Source of the DNA: Cupriavidus sp.
GTDB taxonomy: Bacteria > Pseudomonadota > Gammaproteobacteria > Burkholderiales > Burkholderiaceae
NCBI GenBank assembly: GCA_013362725.1
Contig: JABFVP010000627.1
Coordinates: 1-19,408 of the forward strand
Direction: 5' to 3'
Length of the DNA: 19,408 nucleotides
Shown here piece by piece: positions 7,722 to 14,455 of this stretch (position 1 is its first letter; each line of letters begins with the position of its first letter). The notes beneath the pieces were generated by a model. It was not told where the DNA came from. It ran no database searches and saw nothing but the letters and a program-made list of their open reading frames with translations. Position numbers and translations under genes: made by a program.

Positions 7722-8714
7722 ATGCTCTTTCCGAACCCCTTGCAACGGCTGGCCGCCGCGCTGGCATTGGTCCTGGGCGCCAGTGCCGTTCCTGCCGTGG
7801 CTGGCCCGGCCAGCGGCGACGCGCCCATGCGCATCGTCGTCGGCTTCGCCGCCGGTGGCGCGCTGGACATTTTCGCGCGCACGCTGGCTGAAAAGCTGCG
7901 TGTTTCGCTCGACACGCCTGTGCTGGTCGAAAACCGCCCCGGCGCCTCGGCGCGGCTGGCACTGGAGAACGTCAGGCGCGCGCCGCCGGACGGCAAGACA
8001 GTGCTGATCTCACCCGCGCCGCCGTTCACCATCTTTCCGCTGACCTACAAGCGCCTGGCCTATGACCCCGACAAAGACCTGGTTCCGGTCGCCTACCTGG
8101 CCGACGTGCCGCTGGTGGCGTCTGCCAGCGTCAGCCAGCCCTATCGAACCATGCCGGAGTACCTGGCATGGGTGAAGCGCAACCCGGACAAGGGCGGCGT
8201 GGGGCTGGTCACGCTCGGCGGCAGCATTCACTTCGGGGTGCTGTCGCTGAGCAAGTCGATTGGTGTTCCGTTGCTGCCTACTGCCTATCGCGGCGCCGTC
8301 ATGATGCTGACCGACGAGATCGGCGGCACGCTGCCGCTGGGTATCGATGCGGTGGGGGGCCAAATGGAGCTGTACCGGGCGGGCAAGATCCGTTTCCTGG
8401 GCGTCACCGGGACGCGCCGGTCGGCGTTGCTGCCTGATGTGCCAACGCTGGCGGAGGCGGGCGCGCCGGGTTTCGAGGCGGCATCTGGCTGGTATTCTGC
8501 CTTCGTGCCGGCGGGGACGCCGCCGGCTGCGGTGGCGAGGATCGAGAAGGCGCTGCTCGACGCCGTCAAGGATCCCGCGGTGCGCGACAAGATGTCGGCG
8601 CTGGGCATGGAAATGAACGGCAAGCCAGGAGATTCCTTGCGCAAGCTAATCCAGGCGCAGCGCGCGCAGTGGCAGCCGGTGGTTGCGACCTCGGGCTTTA
8701 CGGCCAGCGAATGA
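7722..8714 (+). CDS. Bug/TctC family periplasmic solute-binding protein (third gene of operon)
   Basis: 330 residues with a signal peptide at about 1-27 (hydrophobic core LAAALALVLGASAVPAVA). The mature protein begins with the Bug pattern MRIVVGFAAGGALDIFARTLA, followed by LVENRPGASARLAL and VPTLAEAGAPGFEAASGW, a typical TctC C-lobe sequence. I prefer the ATG at 7722 because GGAG (7710-7713) lies eight bases before it; the in-frame GTG at 7713 overlaps that site. It differs clearly from the Bug protein encoded at 5176 (GFAAGG against PFPAGG, and a different C-terminus), so this looks like two binding proteins of separate origin or specificity rather than a recent duplication. It ends the operon and converges on the uracil-DNA glycosylase-type gene. 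Confidence 0.94.
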   Translation: MLFPNPLQRLAAALALVLGASAVPAVAGPASGDAPMRIVVGFAAGGALDIFARTLAEKLRVSLDTPVLVENRPGASARLALENVRRAPPDGKTVLISPAPPFTIFPLTYKRLAYDPDKDLVPVAYLADVPLVASASVSQPYRTMPEYLAWVKRNPDKGGVGLVTLGGSIHFGVLSLSKSIGVPLLPTAYRGAVMMLTDEIGGTLPLGIDAVGGQMELYRAGKIRFLGVTGTRRSALLPDVPTLAEAGAPGFEAASGWYSAFVPAGTPPAAVARIEKALLDAVKDPAVRDKMSALGMEMNGKPGDSLRKLIQAQRAQWQPVVATSGFTASE

Positions 8715-8737
8715 GGCTCCTGGCCACGCTACGATGG

Positions 8738-8757
8738 GGCAGGTAGCGCTTGCTGCC
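8738..8757. terminator. Imperfect palindrome between convergent genes
   Basis: GGCAGGTAGCGCTTGCTGCC is a 20 bp imperfect palindrome: GGCAG/CTGCC ends and an AGCGCT centre, with two mismatched pairs per arm. It spans the 42 bp gap up to the stop codon of the minus-strand gene. It could slow or end transcription from either side, but no T tract follows on either strand. Confidence 0.3.
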
Positions 8758-9404
8758 TATCCTGTCGGCATAACGCCATGCCGCAGCAGCAGCCGGACCC
8801 GCTCCCGCAACATCGGCAACACCTCGCTCTCGAACCACGGATGCTGCTTGAACCACGGCTGGTTGCGCGGCGACGGGTGCGGCAGCGGTATGAAGCCGGG
8901 CGCGTAGTCCTGCCATGCCCTGACGGTTTCGGTGAGCGTGGGCTTGCGGCGCGCCCCCAGGAAATGGCGTTGGGCGTACTGGCCGACCAGCAGGGTCAGC
9001 GCGATCGACGGCAGTTGCGCCAGCAGACGGTCCATCCACAGGGGCGCGCATTCGGGGCGCGGCGGGTTGTCGCCACCCTTGCCGCGGCCCGGATAGCACA
9101 AGCCCATCGGGATGATGGCGAATTGCGAGGCATCGCAGAAGGTGGCGTCGTCGACGCCAAGCCACAGCCGCAGCCGCTCACCGCTGGCGTCGTTCCAAGG
9201 AATGCCGGTCTCGTGAACGCGCGTTCCCGGCGCCTGCCCGACGATCAGGATGCGCGCGCCGGCGCCGGCGCGCACGACCGGACGCGGGCCCAATGGCAAG
9301 TGTTGCGCGCAAGCGCGGCAGGCGCGGACCTCGGTCAGCAGGGCATCGAGCGTGGCGGGGCGGTGACGCTGGGTTTTCTCAGGCGGGGGCGGCTTGGCTG
9401 GCAT
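8757..9404 (-). CDS. Uracil-DNA glycosylase superfamily protein with probable 4Fe-4S cluster
   Basis: 215 residues. Four cysteines (29, 32, 103, 119) are spaced C-x2-C-x70-C-x15-C, close to the iron-sulfur ligands of family 4 uracil-DNA glycosylases. The first active-site motif is GQAPGTRVHETGIPW (56-70), and the second is HPSPRN near residue 175. Classical family 4 enzymes have a GExPG start and a PFVG-type segment after the glycine-rich turn. Here the matching stretch reads PWNDASGERL, so the uracil-stacking Phe appears replaced by Trp and the following loop differs. This suggests a subfamily whose base specificity may not be uracil. The ATG at 9404 lacks a clear ribosome binding site. It is divergent from the lipoprotein gene, and I see no functional link between the two. 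Confidence 0.85.
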   Translation of the reverse strand: MPAKPPPPEKTQRHRPATLDALLTEVRACRACAQHLPLGPRPVVRAGAGARILIVGQAPGTRVHETGIPWNDASGERLRLWLGVDDATFCDASQFAIIPMGLCYPGRGKGGDNPPRPECAPLWMDRLLAQLPSIALTLLVGQYAQRHFLGARRKPTLTETVRAWQDYAPGFIPLPHPSPRNQPWFKQHPWFESEVLPMLRERVRLLLRHGVMPTG

Positions 9405-9450
9405 CGCTCGGGTTGTCCGGAATGCGCGCTTTCGAGTGCATCAGCAGTGG

Positions 9451-9480
9451 TTGGCCGATGCCGCGCGCATGACGTATTTT
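9451..9480 (+). promoter_or_regulatory. Possible promoter for the PQQ-domain lipoprotein gene
   Basis: TTGGCC (9451-9456) and TATTTT (9475-9480), separated by 18 bp, match the sigma-70 consensus at four of six positions each. They lie about 108 bp before the ATG. Just downstream is a perfect palindrome, GAGGCGCCTC (9489-9498). Weak evidence. Confidence 0.3.
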
Positions 9481-9530
9481 ACAGGGGCGAGGCGCCTCTG
9501 CCGCCGGACGCCCTGGCGCAACGCATGCGC

Positions 9531-9548
9531 AGCCGCGAAGCGGCTTTT
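9531..9548 (+). terminator. Terminator-like hairpin in the leader of the lipoprotein gene
   Basis: AGCCGC (9531-9536) and GCGGCT (9540-9545) form a perfect six-pair stem with a GAA loop, and the T run TTTT occupies 9545-9548. It sits 40 bp before the ATG at 9588 and on that gene's strand. The gene to the left runs the other way, so the hairpin does not end an upstream gene. It could be a leader attenuator, or a chance hairpin in GC-rich DNA. Confidence 0.4.
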
Positions 9549-9587
9549 GCATGCCAGGCGGTGCCGCGGCCGTCACAGGAGCCCGCC

Positions 9588-11081
9588 ATGCTGTCCACAC
9601 TTCGCCATGCACTTCGCCGCTTCGCCATCGCCTGCTGCCTGGGCCTTGCAGCCTGCGGAGGTGGGGGTGGCGGAGGCGAAAGCGGCGGCGCGGGCGAAGC
9701 AGGAGGTGGCGGCGGTGGCGGCGGTGGCAACAGTGGAACCGGCTCGCTAACGGTTGCGATCTCGGGCCTGCCGTCCGGCACTCCAGCGGCCATCACGGTA
9801 GCGGGGCCGGGCCAGTTCCGCCAGGCCGTGGTTCAGTCGACCACGCTGTCGAACCTGGTGCCCGGCAGCTATACCGTCACCGCGGACAGCGTGCTGACGG
9901 GCACTGCGTTGCGCAGGCCGCAGCTGCCGTCGCAGGTGATCGCGGTGGCCGCTGGCACGGGTGCGGCCGCCAGCGTTGCCTACGGTGCGCCGGAATCGAT
10001 GCAGTTGTCGTTGACTCAGGTGCCCGGCGAATTCTCCGCGCCGATCTTCCTGACCGCGCCCGCCGGCGATGCGCGCCTGTTCGTGGTGGAGCGCGCCGGC
10101 CGTATCCGCGTCGTGCGCGACGGCGCGCTGCTCGCCACGCCGTTTCTCGATATTTCAGCGCTGACCACCACCGACGGCGAGCGCGGACTGCTGTCGATGG
10201 CGTTCGATCCGGACTATGCGGCCAACGGGCGCTTCTACGTCTATTACACCGACACCGGCGGCGCCATCACCATTGCCCGCTACCACGTCTCGGCCATCAA
10301 CCCGGACCTCGCCGACGCCGCCGGCACGGTGCTGCTGTCGATCCCGCACCCGACCTTCTCCAACCATAACGGCGGCCAGCTCGCGTTCGGCCCCGACCGC
10401 ATGCTCTATATCGGCACGGGCGACGGCGGCGGTGGCGGCGATCCGGCGGGCAACGCGCAGAACGCGGCGACGCTGCTCGGCAAGATGCTGCGCATCGATG
10501 TCAGCGGCGCTTCGGGCTATGGCGTGCCGGCCGGCAACCCGTTCATCGGCCAGTCGGGCAGCCGCGGCGAGATCTGGGCGCTCGGGCTGCGCAACCCGTG
10601 GCGGTTCTCGTTCGATGCGGGTTCGTTGTTTATTGCCGATGTCGGCGAGGACCGGCGCGAGGAAGTCGACGTGGCGCCGTCTACCAGCGCGGGCCTGAAC
10701 TACGGCTGGAACCTGACCGAAGGCACCGCGTGCGTGGGCAATGCCGCCTGCGACAGCAGCGGGCTGACCATGCCCGTGTTCGAGTACGGCCATGACGCCG
10801 GCGGCTGTGCCATCGTCGGCGGCTATGTGTATCGCGGCAGCGCCAGCCCGGCGCTGCGGGGGCGTTACTTCTACTGCGATCTGTGCACGGGCAAGCTGCA
10901 GAGCTTCGTGTATCGCGATGGCGCTGCCACCGAGCCGGTCGACTGGAACGTCGCGGTGCCGGGCAGCGTGTTCTCGTTCGGCGTGGATGGCGCGCAGGCG
11001 CTGTATGTGATGGCCGATCCGGGCACGTCAGCAAACAGCGGGCGGGTCTACCGGATCGATGCCTCGGGCGGCACGCCTTGA
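9588..11081 (+). CDS. Secreted lipoprotein with PQQ-dependent sugar dehydrogenase-like propeller
   Basis: 497 residues. A lipoprotein signal ends in GLAAC, giving lipidated Cys23. A glycine-rich linker follows (24-50), then a small beta domain (about 51-135, with SLTVAISGLPSG and LVPGSYTVTADSV) that looks like the carbohydrate-linked beta modules found in surface proteins. The six-bladed glucose/sorbosone dehydrogenase-type domain covers about 140-492. His260 in NHNGGQLAFGPD matches the catalytic base region of soluble glucose dehydrogenase, and LGLRNPWRFSFD (332-343) is the conserved Arg-containing blade. Cysteines 382, 388, 407, 430 and 433 suggest disulfides. It probably oxidises a sugar or sugar alcohol at the cell surface or in the periplasm with PQQ. 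AGGAG (9577-9581) is six bases before the ATG; the frame is open far upstream, but that part lies antisense to another gene. Confidence 0.9.
   Translation: MLSTLRHALRRFAIACCLGLAACGGGGGGGESGGAGEAGGGGGGGGGNSGTGSLTVAISGLPSGTPAAITVAGPGQFRQAVVQSTTLSNLVPGSYTVTADSVLTGTALRRPQLPSQVIAVAAGTGAAASVAYGAPESMQLSLTQVPGEFSAPIFLTAPAGDARLFVVERAGRIRVVRDGALLATPFLDISALTTTDGERGLLSMAFDPDYAANGRFYVYYTDTGGAITIARYHVSAINPDLADAAGTVLLSIPHPTFSNHNGGQLAFGPDRMLYIGTGDGGGGGDPAGNAQNAATLLGKMLRIDVSGASGYGVPAGNPFIGQSGSRGEIWALGLRNPWRFSFDAGSLFIADVGEDRREEVDVAPSTSAGLNYGWNLTEGTACVGNAACDSSGLTMPVFEYGHDAGGCAIVGGYVYRGSASPALRGRYFYCDLCTGKLQSFVYRDGAATEPVDWNVAVPGSVFSFGVDGAQALYVMADPGTSANSGRVYRIDASGGTP
9657..9737 (+). repeat. Glycine-codon-rich tract (GGN repeats) in the lipoprotein linker
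   Basis: An almost uninterrupted run of GGN codons, broken by a few Glu, Ser and Ala codons, encodes residues 24-50 just after the lipidated cysteine. It forms a flexible tether between membrane anchor and folded domains. GGC/GGT repeats of this kind can change length by slippage, so the tract may vary between strains. Confidence 0.7.
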
Positions 11082-11089
11082 CGCCTTGC

Positions 11090-11125
11090 CGCCGCGCCTG
11101 GCTGCGCCTCAGGCGGCGTTGGTCT
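11090..11125 (+). terminator. Bulged hairpin after the lipoprotein gene
   Basis: Bases 11090-11100 (C plus GCCG, then CCTG) pair with 11110-11118 (CAGGCGGCG), giving nine pairs with a two-base bulge (11095-11096) and a nine-base loop. TTGGTCTT follows. It begins nine bases after the lipoprotein stop. It also overlaps the end of the convergent Bug gene if that gene is read through its early stop. Moderate to weak terminator candidate. Confidence 0.3.
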
Positions 11126-11165
11126 TGCGGCCGACTCCCTGGATCAGCTTATTGAAGCGCGCCAG
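11109..11165 (-). pseudogene. Severed C-terminal end of the Tat-exported Bug gene
   Basis: Directly after the TAA at 11166-11168 the same frame stays open for 18 codons, encoding LARFNKLIQGVGRKTNAA, and then meets TGA (11109-11111). This reads like the natural last helix of a Bug protein. Aligning the end of the Bug protein encoded at 5176 (PEQARRFLQAETIRYGAIA) with EQANRMFEQ-stop-LARFNKLI puts a Glu where the TAA now stands. GAA to TAA is therefore the simplest origin. Confidence 0.65.
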
Positions 11166-12119
11166 TTACTGCTCGAACATCCGGTTCGCCTGTTCCTGGC
11201 TGTCGATCGGCTGCAGCACGGTGCGGCCCTCGGCTTCGAGCCTGGCGCGGATCTCCGGCTTGGCCAGCGCTTCGCCAATAGCCCTGCGCAGCACCGCCAC
11301 GCGCTCTGCCGGCGTGCTCTGCCTGACGAAATAGCCGCCGCCGATGGTGTATTCGAAATCGGGCACCAGCTTGCTCTGCGTAATCAGCGGCACCGACTTG
11401 AGCGCAGGCGGCAAGGCGCGCGAGAAGCTGGTCAGTATCTTCAGCCGGCCCTGCTGCTGCATGCTGTCGAAGCTGGACTGGTAGGGCAGGATGGCGAAGT
11501 CGACCTCACCGCCGGCAAGGCCCTGCAGCGCCGGGGCGCCGCCCTTGTAGGGCACGTGCAGGAACGGCACGCCCAGGCGCGCGGCCAGCGCGTCGCCCAT
11601 CAGGTGATAGATCGAATCGATGCCGACGGTGGCGTAGGTCAGTGACTTGCCCTTGCTCTGCCGGGCGAACTCGATGAACTTGTCCAGGCTGTCCACGGCG
11701 ATGCCGTTGCGAACCATCAGCACGATATTGGCGTCGCTGATCGGCGCTGCCAGCAGGAAGTCCTGCGGCTTGTAGCGTGCCGCGGGATTCAGCAGCGGCG
11801 CCAGGAAGACCTCGTTGATCGAGCCATGGAAGAAGGTGTAGCCGTCGGCCGGCGCGGCCAGCACCTTGTTGGCGCCGATCAGCCCGGTGCCGCCGCCGTA
11901 GTTCTCCACCACCACCTGCTGGCGCACGCTCTTGCTGATCGATTCGCCGAAGATGCGCGCCGACGCATCGCTGGCGCCCCCGGCGGGGTAGGGCACCACC
12001 AGTGACAGGGCCTTGGCGGGAAAGGTCTCCGCGGCCAGCGCCGGCAGGCCGGACAGTACGGAAGCACCGGCGGCAAGGCCGGCGTGTTGCAGGAAGCGGC
12101 GGCGGTTCAGGATAGCCAT
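11166..12119 (-). CDS. Bug/TctC family solute-binding protein, Tat-type signal, C-terminally truncated
   Basis: 317 residues as now read. The N-terminus carries NRRRFLQ (5-11), which fits the twin-arginine consensus, then a hydrophobic stretch ending ALA near residue 29. It is probably exported folded, unlike the two other Bug proteins here. The Bug hallmark LSLVVPYPAGGASDASARIF follows, with VENYGGGTGLIGANKVLA and VPYKGGAPALQGLAGGEVDFA. GAGGAG lies a few bases before the ATG. It follows the M20 amidohydrolase by 26 bp, so the two are co-transcribed. The frame ends at a TAA although homologous-looking coding sequence continues 18 codons further. The lost segment is a terminal helix, so the protein may still fold; whether it works is unknown. 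Confidence 0.88.
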   Translation of the reverse strand: MAILNRRRFLQHAGLAAGASVLSGLPALAAETFPAKALSLVVPYPAGGASDASARIFGESISKSVRQQVVVENYGGGTGLIGANKVLAAPADGYTFFHGSINEVFLAPLLNPAARYKPQDFLLAAPISDANIVLMVRNGIAVDSLDKFIEFARQSKGKSLTYATVGIDSIYHLMGDALAARLGVPFLHVPYKGGAPALQGLAGGEVDFAILPYQSSFDSMQQQGRLKILTSFSRALPPALKSVPLITQSKLVPDFEYTIGGGYFVRQSTPAERVAVLRRAIGEALAKPEIRARLEAEGRTVLQPIDSQEQANRMFEQ

Positions 12120-12145
12120 GGGGGTTGTCTCCTCGGTTTCTATTT

Positions 12146-13327
12146 TCAGACCAGATAGCTTTGCGCCAGATGTGCCCAGAATGCGGCGCCGACCGGCAGG
12201 GCCTTGTCGTTGAAGTCGTACAGCGGGTTGTGCACCATGCAGCCGCCGTCTTCGCCCAGGCCGTTGCCCAGGCGGATATAGGCGCCGGGCCGATGCTCGA
12301 GCAGGTAGGCGAAGTCTTCGCTGCCCATCACCGGCGGGCGCTCGACGACGTTGTCGGCGCCCACCAGCCGGATCGCCGCCAAGCGCGCGAATTCGGTCTG
12401 CGCGGCGTGGTTGACCAGCACCGGATACTTGCGCTCGTAGACCACCTCGGCCTGCAGGCGGAAGCTCTGCGCCTGCGCCGTGACGAAGGCCTGGATGCGC
12501 TCTTCGACCAGCGTGCGCACGCGCGGGTCGAGCGTGCGCACGCCGATCTTGATGGTGGCGGTGTCGGGCACCACGTTGTAGGTGCTGCCGGCCTGCAGCG
12601 CTCCCACGGTGATCACCGCCGACTTGAGCGCGTCGATCTCGAGGCTGACGATCGATTGCAGCCCCAGCACCATGCTGGCCGCGCCCTGCATCACGTCGAT
12701 GCCGTGGTGCGGCATGGCGCCGTGCGCGCCGCGCCCGCGCAGCGTGACCGTGGCGCGGTCGAACGAGGCCATGGCGGGGCCGGCGATGACGCCGATCTGT
12801 CCCACCGGCATTCCCGGCGAGTTATGCAGCGCGTACACCTCGTCGCACGGGAAGCGCTCGAACAGCCCGTCCTCGAGCATGCGCAGCGCGCCGCCTTCGT
12901 TTTCTTCGGCCGGCTGGAAGATCAGGTTCAGCGTGCCGTTGAAATCGACCGACTCGGCCAGATAGCGCGCGGCGCACAGCAGGATCGCGGTGTGGCCGTC
13001 ATGGCCGCATGCATGCATCTTGCCCGCGATGGTGCTGGCATAGTCCAGGCCGGTCTGTTCCTGGATCGGCAGCGCATCCATGTCGGCGCGGATGCCCAGC
13101 GCCCTGCTGCCGCAGCCCTTGCGCAGCGTGCCGACCACGCCGGTGGTGCCCAGGCCGCGATGCACGGCATAGCCCCATGCCGCCAGCTGCTCGGCGACCA
13201 GGTTGCTGGTCTGGCGCTCTTCGAAGGCCAGTTCCGGATGCGCGTGGATCTGGCGCCGGATCGCGACGAACTCCGGCGCGAGAGTCTGGATGGATCGCTG
13301 CAGGTCGGCGGGAAGGGTAGGGGTCAT
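12146..13327 (-). CDS. M20 family amidohydrolase (hippurate/N-acyl amino acid hydrolase type)
   Basis: Cytoplasmic two-metal amidohydrolase of 393 residues, typical for the M20D group, which cleaves N-acyl amino acids and similar amides. Metal ligands are visible: Cys107 and His109 in HACGHDGH, Glu142 next to the catalytic Glu141 in QPAEENEGG, His168 in YALHNSPG, and His366 in CMVHNPLYDF. The small dimerisation domain begins near GRGAHGAMPHHGID. No strong ribosome binding site precedes the ATG at 13327. It is the first gene of a two-gene unit with the Bug protein, read away from a LysR gene. The context suggests uptake or sensing of an acylated compound followed by cleavage to an acid and an amine. 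The exact substrate is not visible. Confidence 0.94.
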   Translation of the reverse strand: MTPTLPADLQRSIQTLAPEFVAIRRQIHAHPELAFEERQTSNLVAEQLAAWGYAVHRGLGTTGVVGTLRKGCGSRALGIRADMDALPIQEQTGLDYASTIAGKMHACGHDGHTAILLCAARYLAESVDFNGTLNLIFQPAEENEGGALRMLEDGLFERFPCDEVYALHNSPGMPVGQIGVIAGPAMASFDRATVTLRGRGAHGAMPHHGIDVMQGAASMVLGLQSIVSLEIDALKSAVITVGALQAGSTYNVVPDTATIKIGVRTLDPRVRTLVEERIQAFVTAQAQSFRLQAEVVYERKYPVLVNHAAQTEFARLAAIRLVGADNVVERPPVMGSEDFAYLLEHRPGAYIRLGNGLGEDGGCMVHNPLYDFNDKALPVGAAFWAHLAQSYLV

Positions 13328-13387
13328 GGCGGCAGGGAACGTGTTGGTTCACCGCATTCTCTGCGCACCCGGGCGCCGAAACCATGA

Positions 13388-13425
13388 CAACGGTATCGAC
13401 AAATCGTTGTATAGAATGCAACGAT
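13388..13425. promoter_or_regulatory. Operator array in the M20/LysR divergent region
   Basis: Three alternating half-sites lie in the 159 bp gap: CAACG (13388-13392), CGTTG (13405-13409) and CAACG (13419-13423). The last two form a better inverted repeat, ATCGTTG-N9-CAACGAT (13403-13425). The sequence is AT-rich against its surroundings. This is a good candidate for the binding region of the LysR protein encoded at 13487, controlling both directions. I could not fix a convincing -35/-10 pair. Confidence 0.5.
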
Positions 13426-13486
13426 AAGACATCGCGCGGCGCCGCTGGCTGGACACCGCTGCTGCGCCACCGCAGGAGACCAAGAC

Positions 13487-14395
13487 ATGGAAGACGTGCT
13501 GGACCGCAAGCGGGCGCTGTGCCTGCTGCAGATCATCGAGACGGGCTCGGTGCGGGCCGCCGCGGAGGTGCTGGAGCTGGACCCGTCGGTGGTCAGCCGG
13601 GCCGTGGCCAAGCTGGAGCAGGACACCGGCCTGACGCTGCTGGAGCGGCGCGGGCGAGGCGTGGTCGCCACCGACGCGGGGCGGCTGCTGGCGCTGTTTG
13701 CGCGGCGCCAGCAAGACCTGAACGACACCTTCGTGGCCGAGGTCAACAACCTGAAGAACGCCCAGCGCGGCCATGTCGAACTGTCCTTCGGCGAGGGCTT
13801 TGTCGACCTGGTGCTGGAACCGGTGCTGCAGGGCTTCCTGCGCAAGCACCCCGACGTCACCTGCAGCATCCAGGTGGCGGGCACCGACGAGACCGTGCGC
13901 CTGCTGCTGGAGGACCTGGCCCATATCGGCTTCGTGTTCCAGCCGCCCGACGATGCGCGGCTGCATTCGCACTATTCGCGGCTGTCGCCGATCCGCGCGC
14001 ACGTGCACAAGGACCATCCGCTGGCACGGCGCCGCCGCGCGCTGACGCTGGCGGACCTGGCGCAGCACCAGGGCGCGTTCCTGGCCGGTTCGTTCGGCGT
14101 GCGCAAGCATGTGCAGGCGGCCGAGCTGGACGAGCACATCACGCTCAAGCCAATGCTGGTCACCAACTCCTTCAAGGTGCTGTGGGAGTACGCGGCGATG
14201 GGGCTGGGCTATATCCTGACGGCGCGCTCGGTGCCGCTGAAGGAACCGCAGTTGCGGCAACTGGTATCGCTGCCGCTGGCCAACCCGATCCTGAACAACA
14301 GCCGCATCCACATCCTCACGCGTGCCGGCCGGCACTTGTCGCCGGTCGCGGATGGCCTGCTGCGGCACCTGGTCAAGGCGTTTCCGGCGGCCTGA
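13487..14395 (+). CDS. LysR family transcriptional regulator
   Basis: 302 residues, standard LysR length. The N-terminal helix-turn-helix (about 18-42) includes GSVRAAAEVLELDPSVVSRAVAKLE in two overlapping helices, followed by GLTLLERRGRGVVATDAGR. The effector domain starts near HVELSFGEGFVDLVLEPVL (about residue 90). The ATG at 13487 has AGGAGA a few bases upstream. It is divergent from the M20-Bug pair and is the natural candidate regulator of that pair. The following AraC-like gene is on the same strand 94 bp later and could be read from the same transcript. Confidence 0.94.
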   Translation: MEDVLDRKRALCLLQIIETGSVRAAAEVLELDPSVVSRAVAKLEQDTGLTLLERRGRGVVATDAGRLLALFARRQQDLNDTFVAEVNNLKNAQRGHVELSFGEGFVDLVLEPVLQGFLRKHPDVTCSIQVAGTDETVRLLLEDLAHIGFVFQPPDDARLHSHYSRLSPIRAHVHKDHPLARRRRALTLADLAQHQGAFLAGSFGVRKHVQAAELDEHITLKPMLVTNSFKVLWEYAAMGLGYILTARSVPLKEPQLRQLVSLPLANPILNNSRIHILTRAGRHLSPVADGLLRHLVKAFPAA

Positions 14396-14400
14396 ACGCG

Positions 14401-14430
14401 CACCGGCACCGGCACCCGCACCGGCATCTG
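14401..14430. repeat. Short CACCGG hexanucleotide tandem repeat
   Basis: Five six-base units (CACCGG, CACCGG, CACCCG, CACCGG, CATCTG) follow the LysR stop, in the 94 bp gap before the AraC-like gene. It is a simple low-complexity tract outside any coding region I accept, with no obvious role. Confidence 0.6.
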
Positions 14431-14455
14431 CATGCGGCGAACGGAGTGTTCGGCA

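Noticed and set aside
8778..9587. 270-residue N-terminal extension of the PQQ-domain protein
   Set aside because: It lies antisense to the uracil-DNA glycosylase-type gene. The ATG at 9588 has a good ribosome binding site and starts a clear lipoprotein signal.
5176..12119. Idea that the Bug genes belong to complete tripartite tricarboxylate transporters
   Set aside because: No TctA- or TctB-like membrane protein is encoded anywhere in the window on either strand.
12125..13387. 420-residue open frame antisense to the M20 amidohydrolase
   Set aside because: The translation is rich in His, Arg, Gln and Ala without domain motifs; it mirrors a real gene with complete metal ligands.
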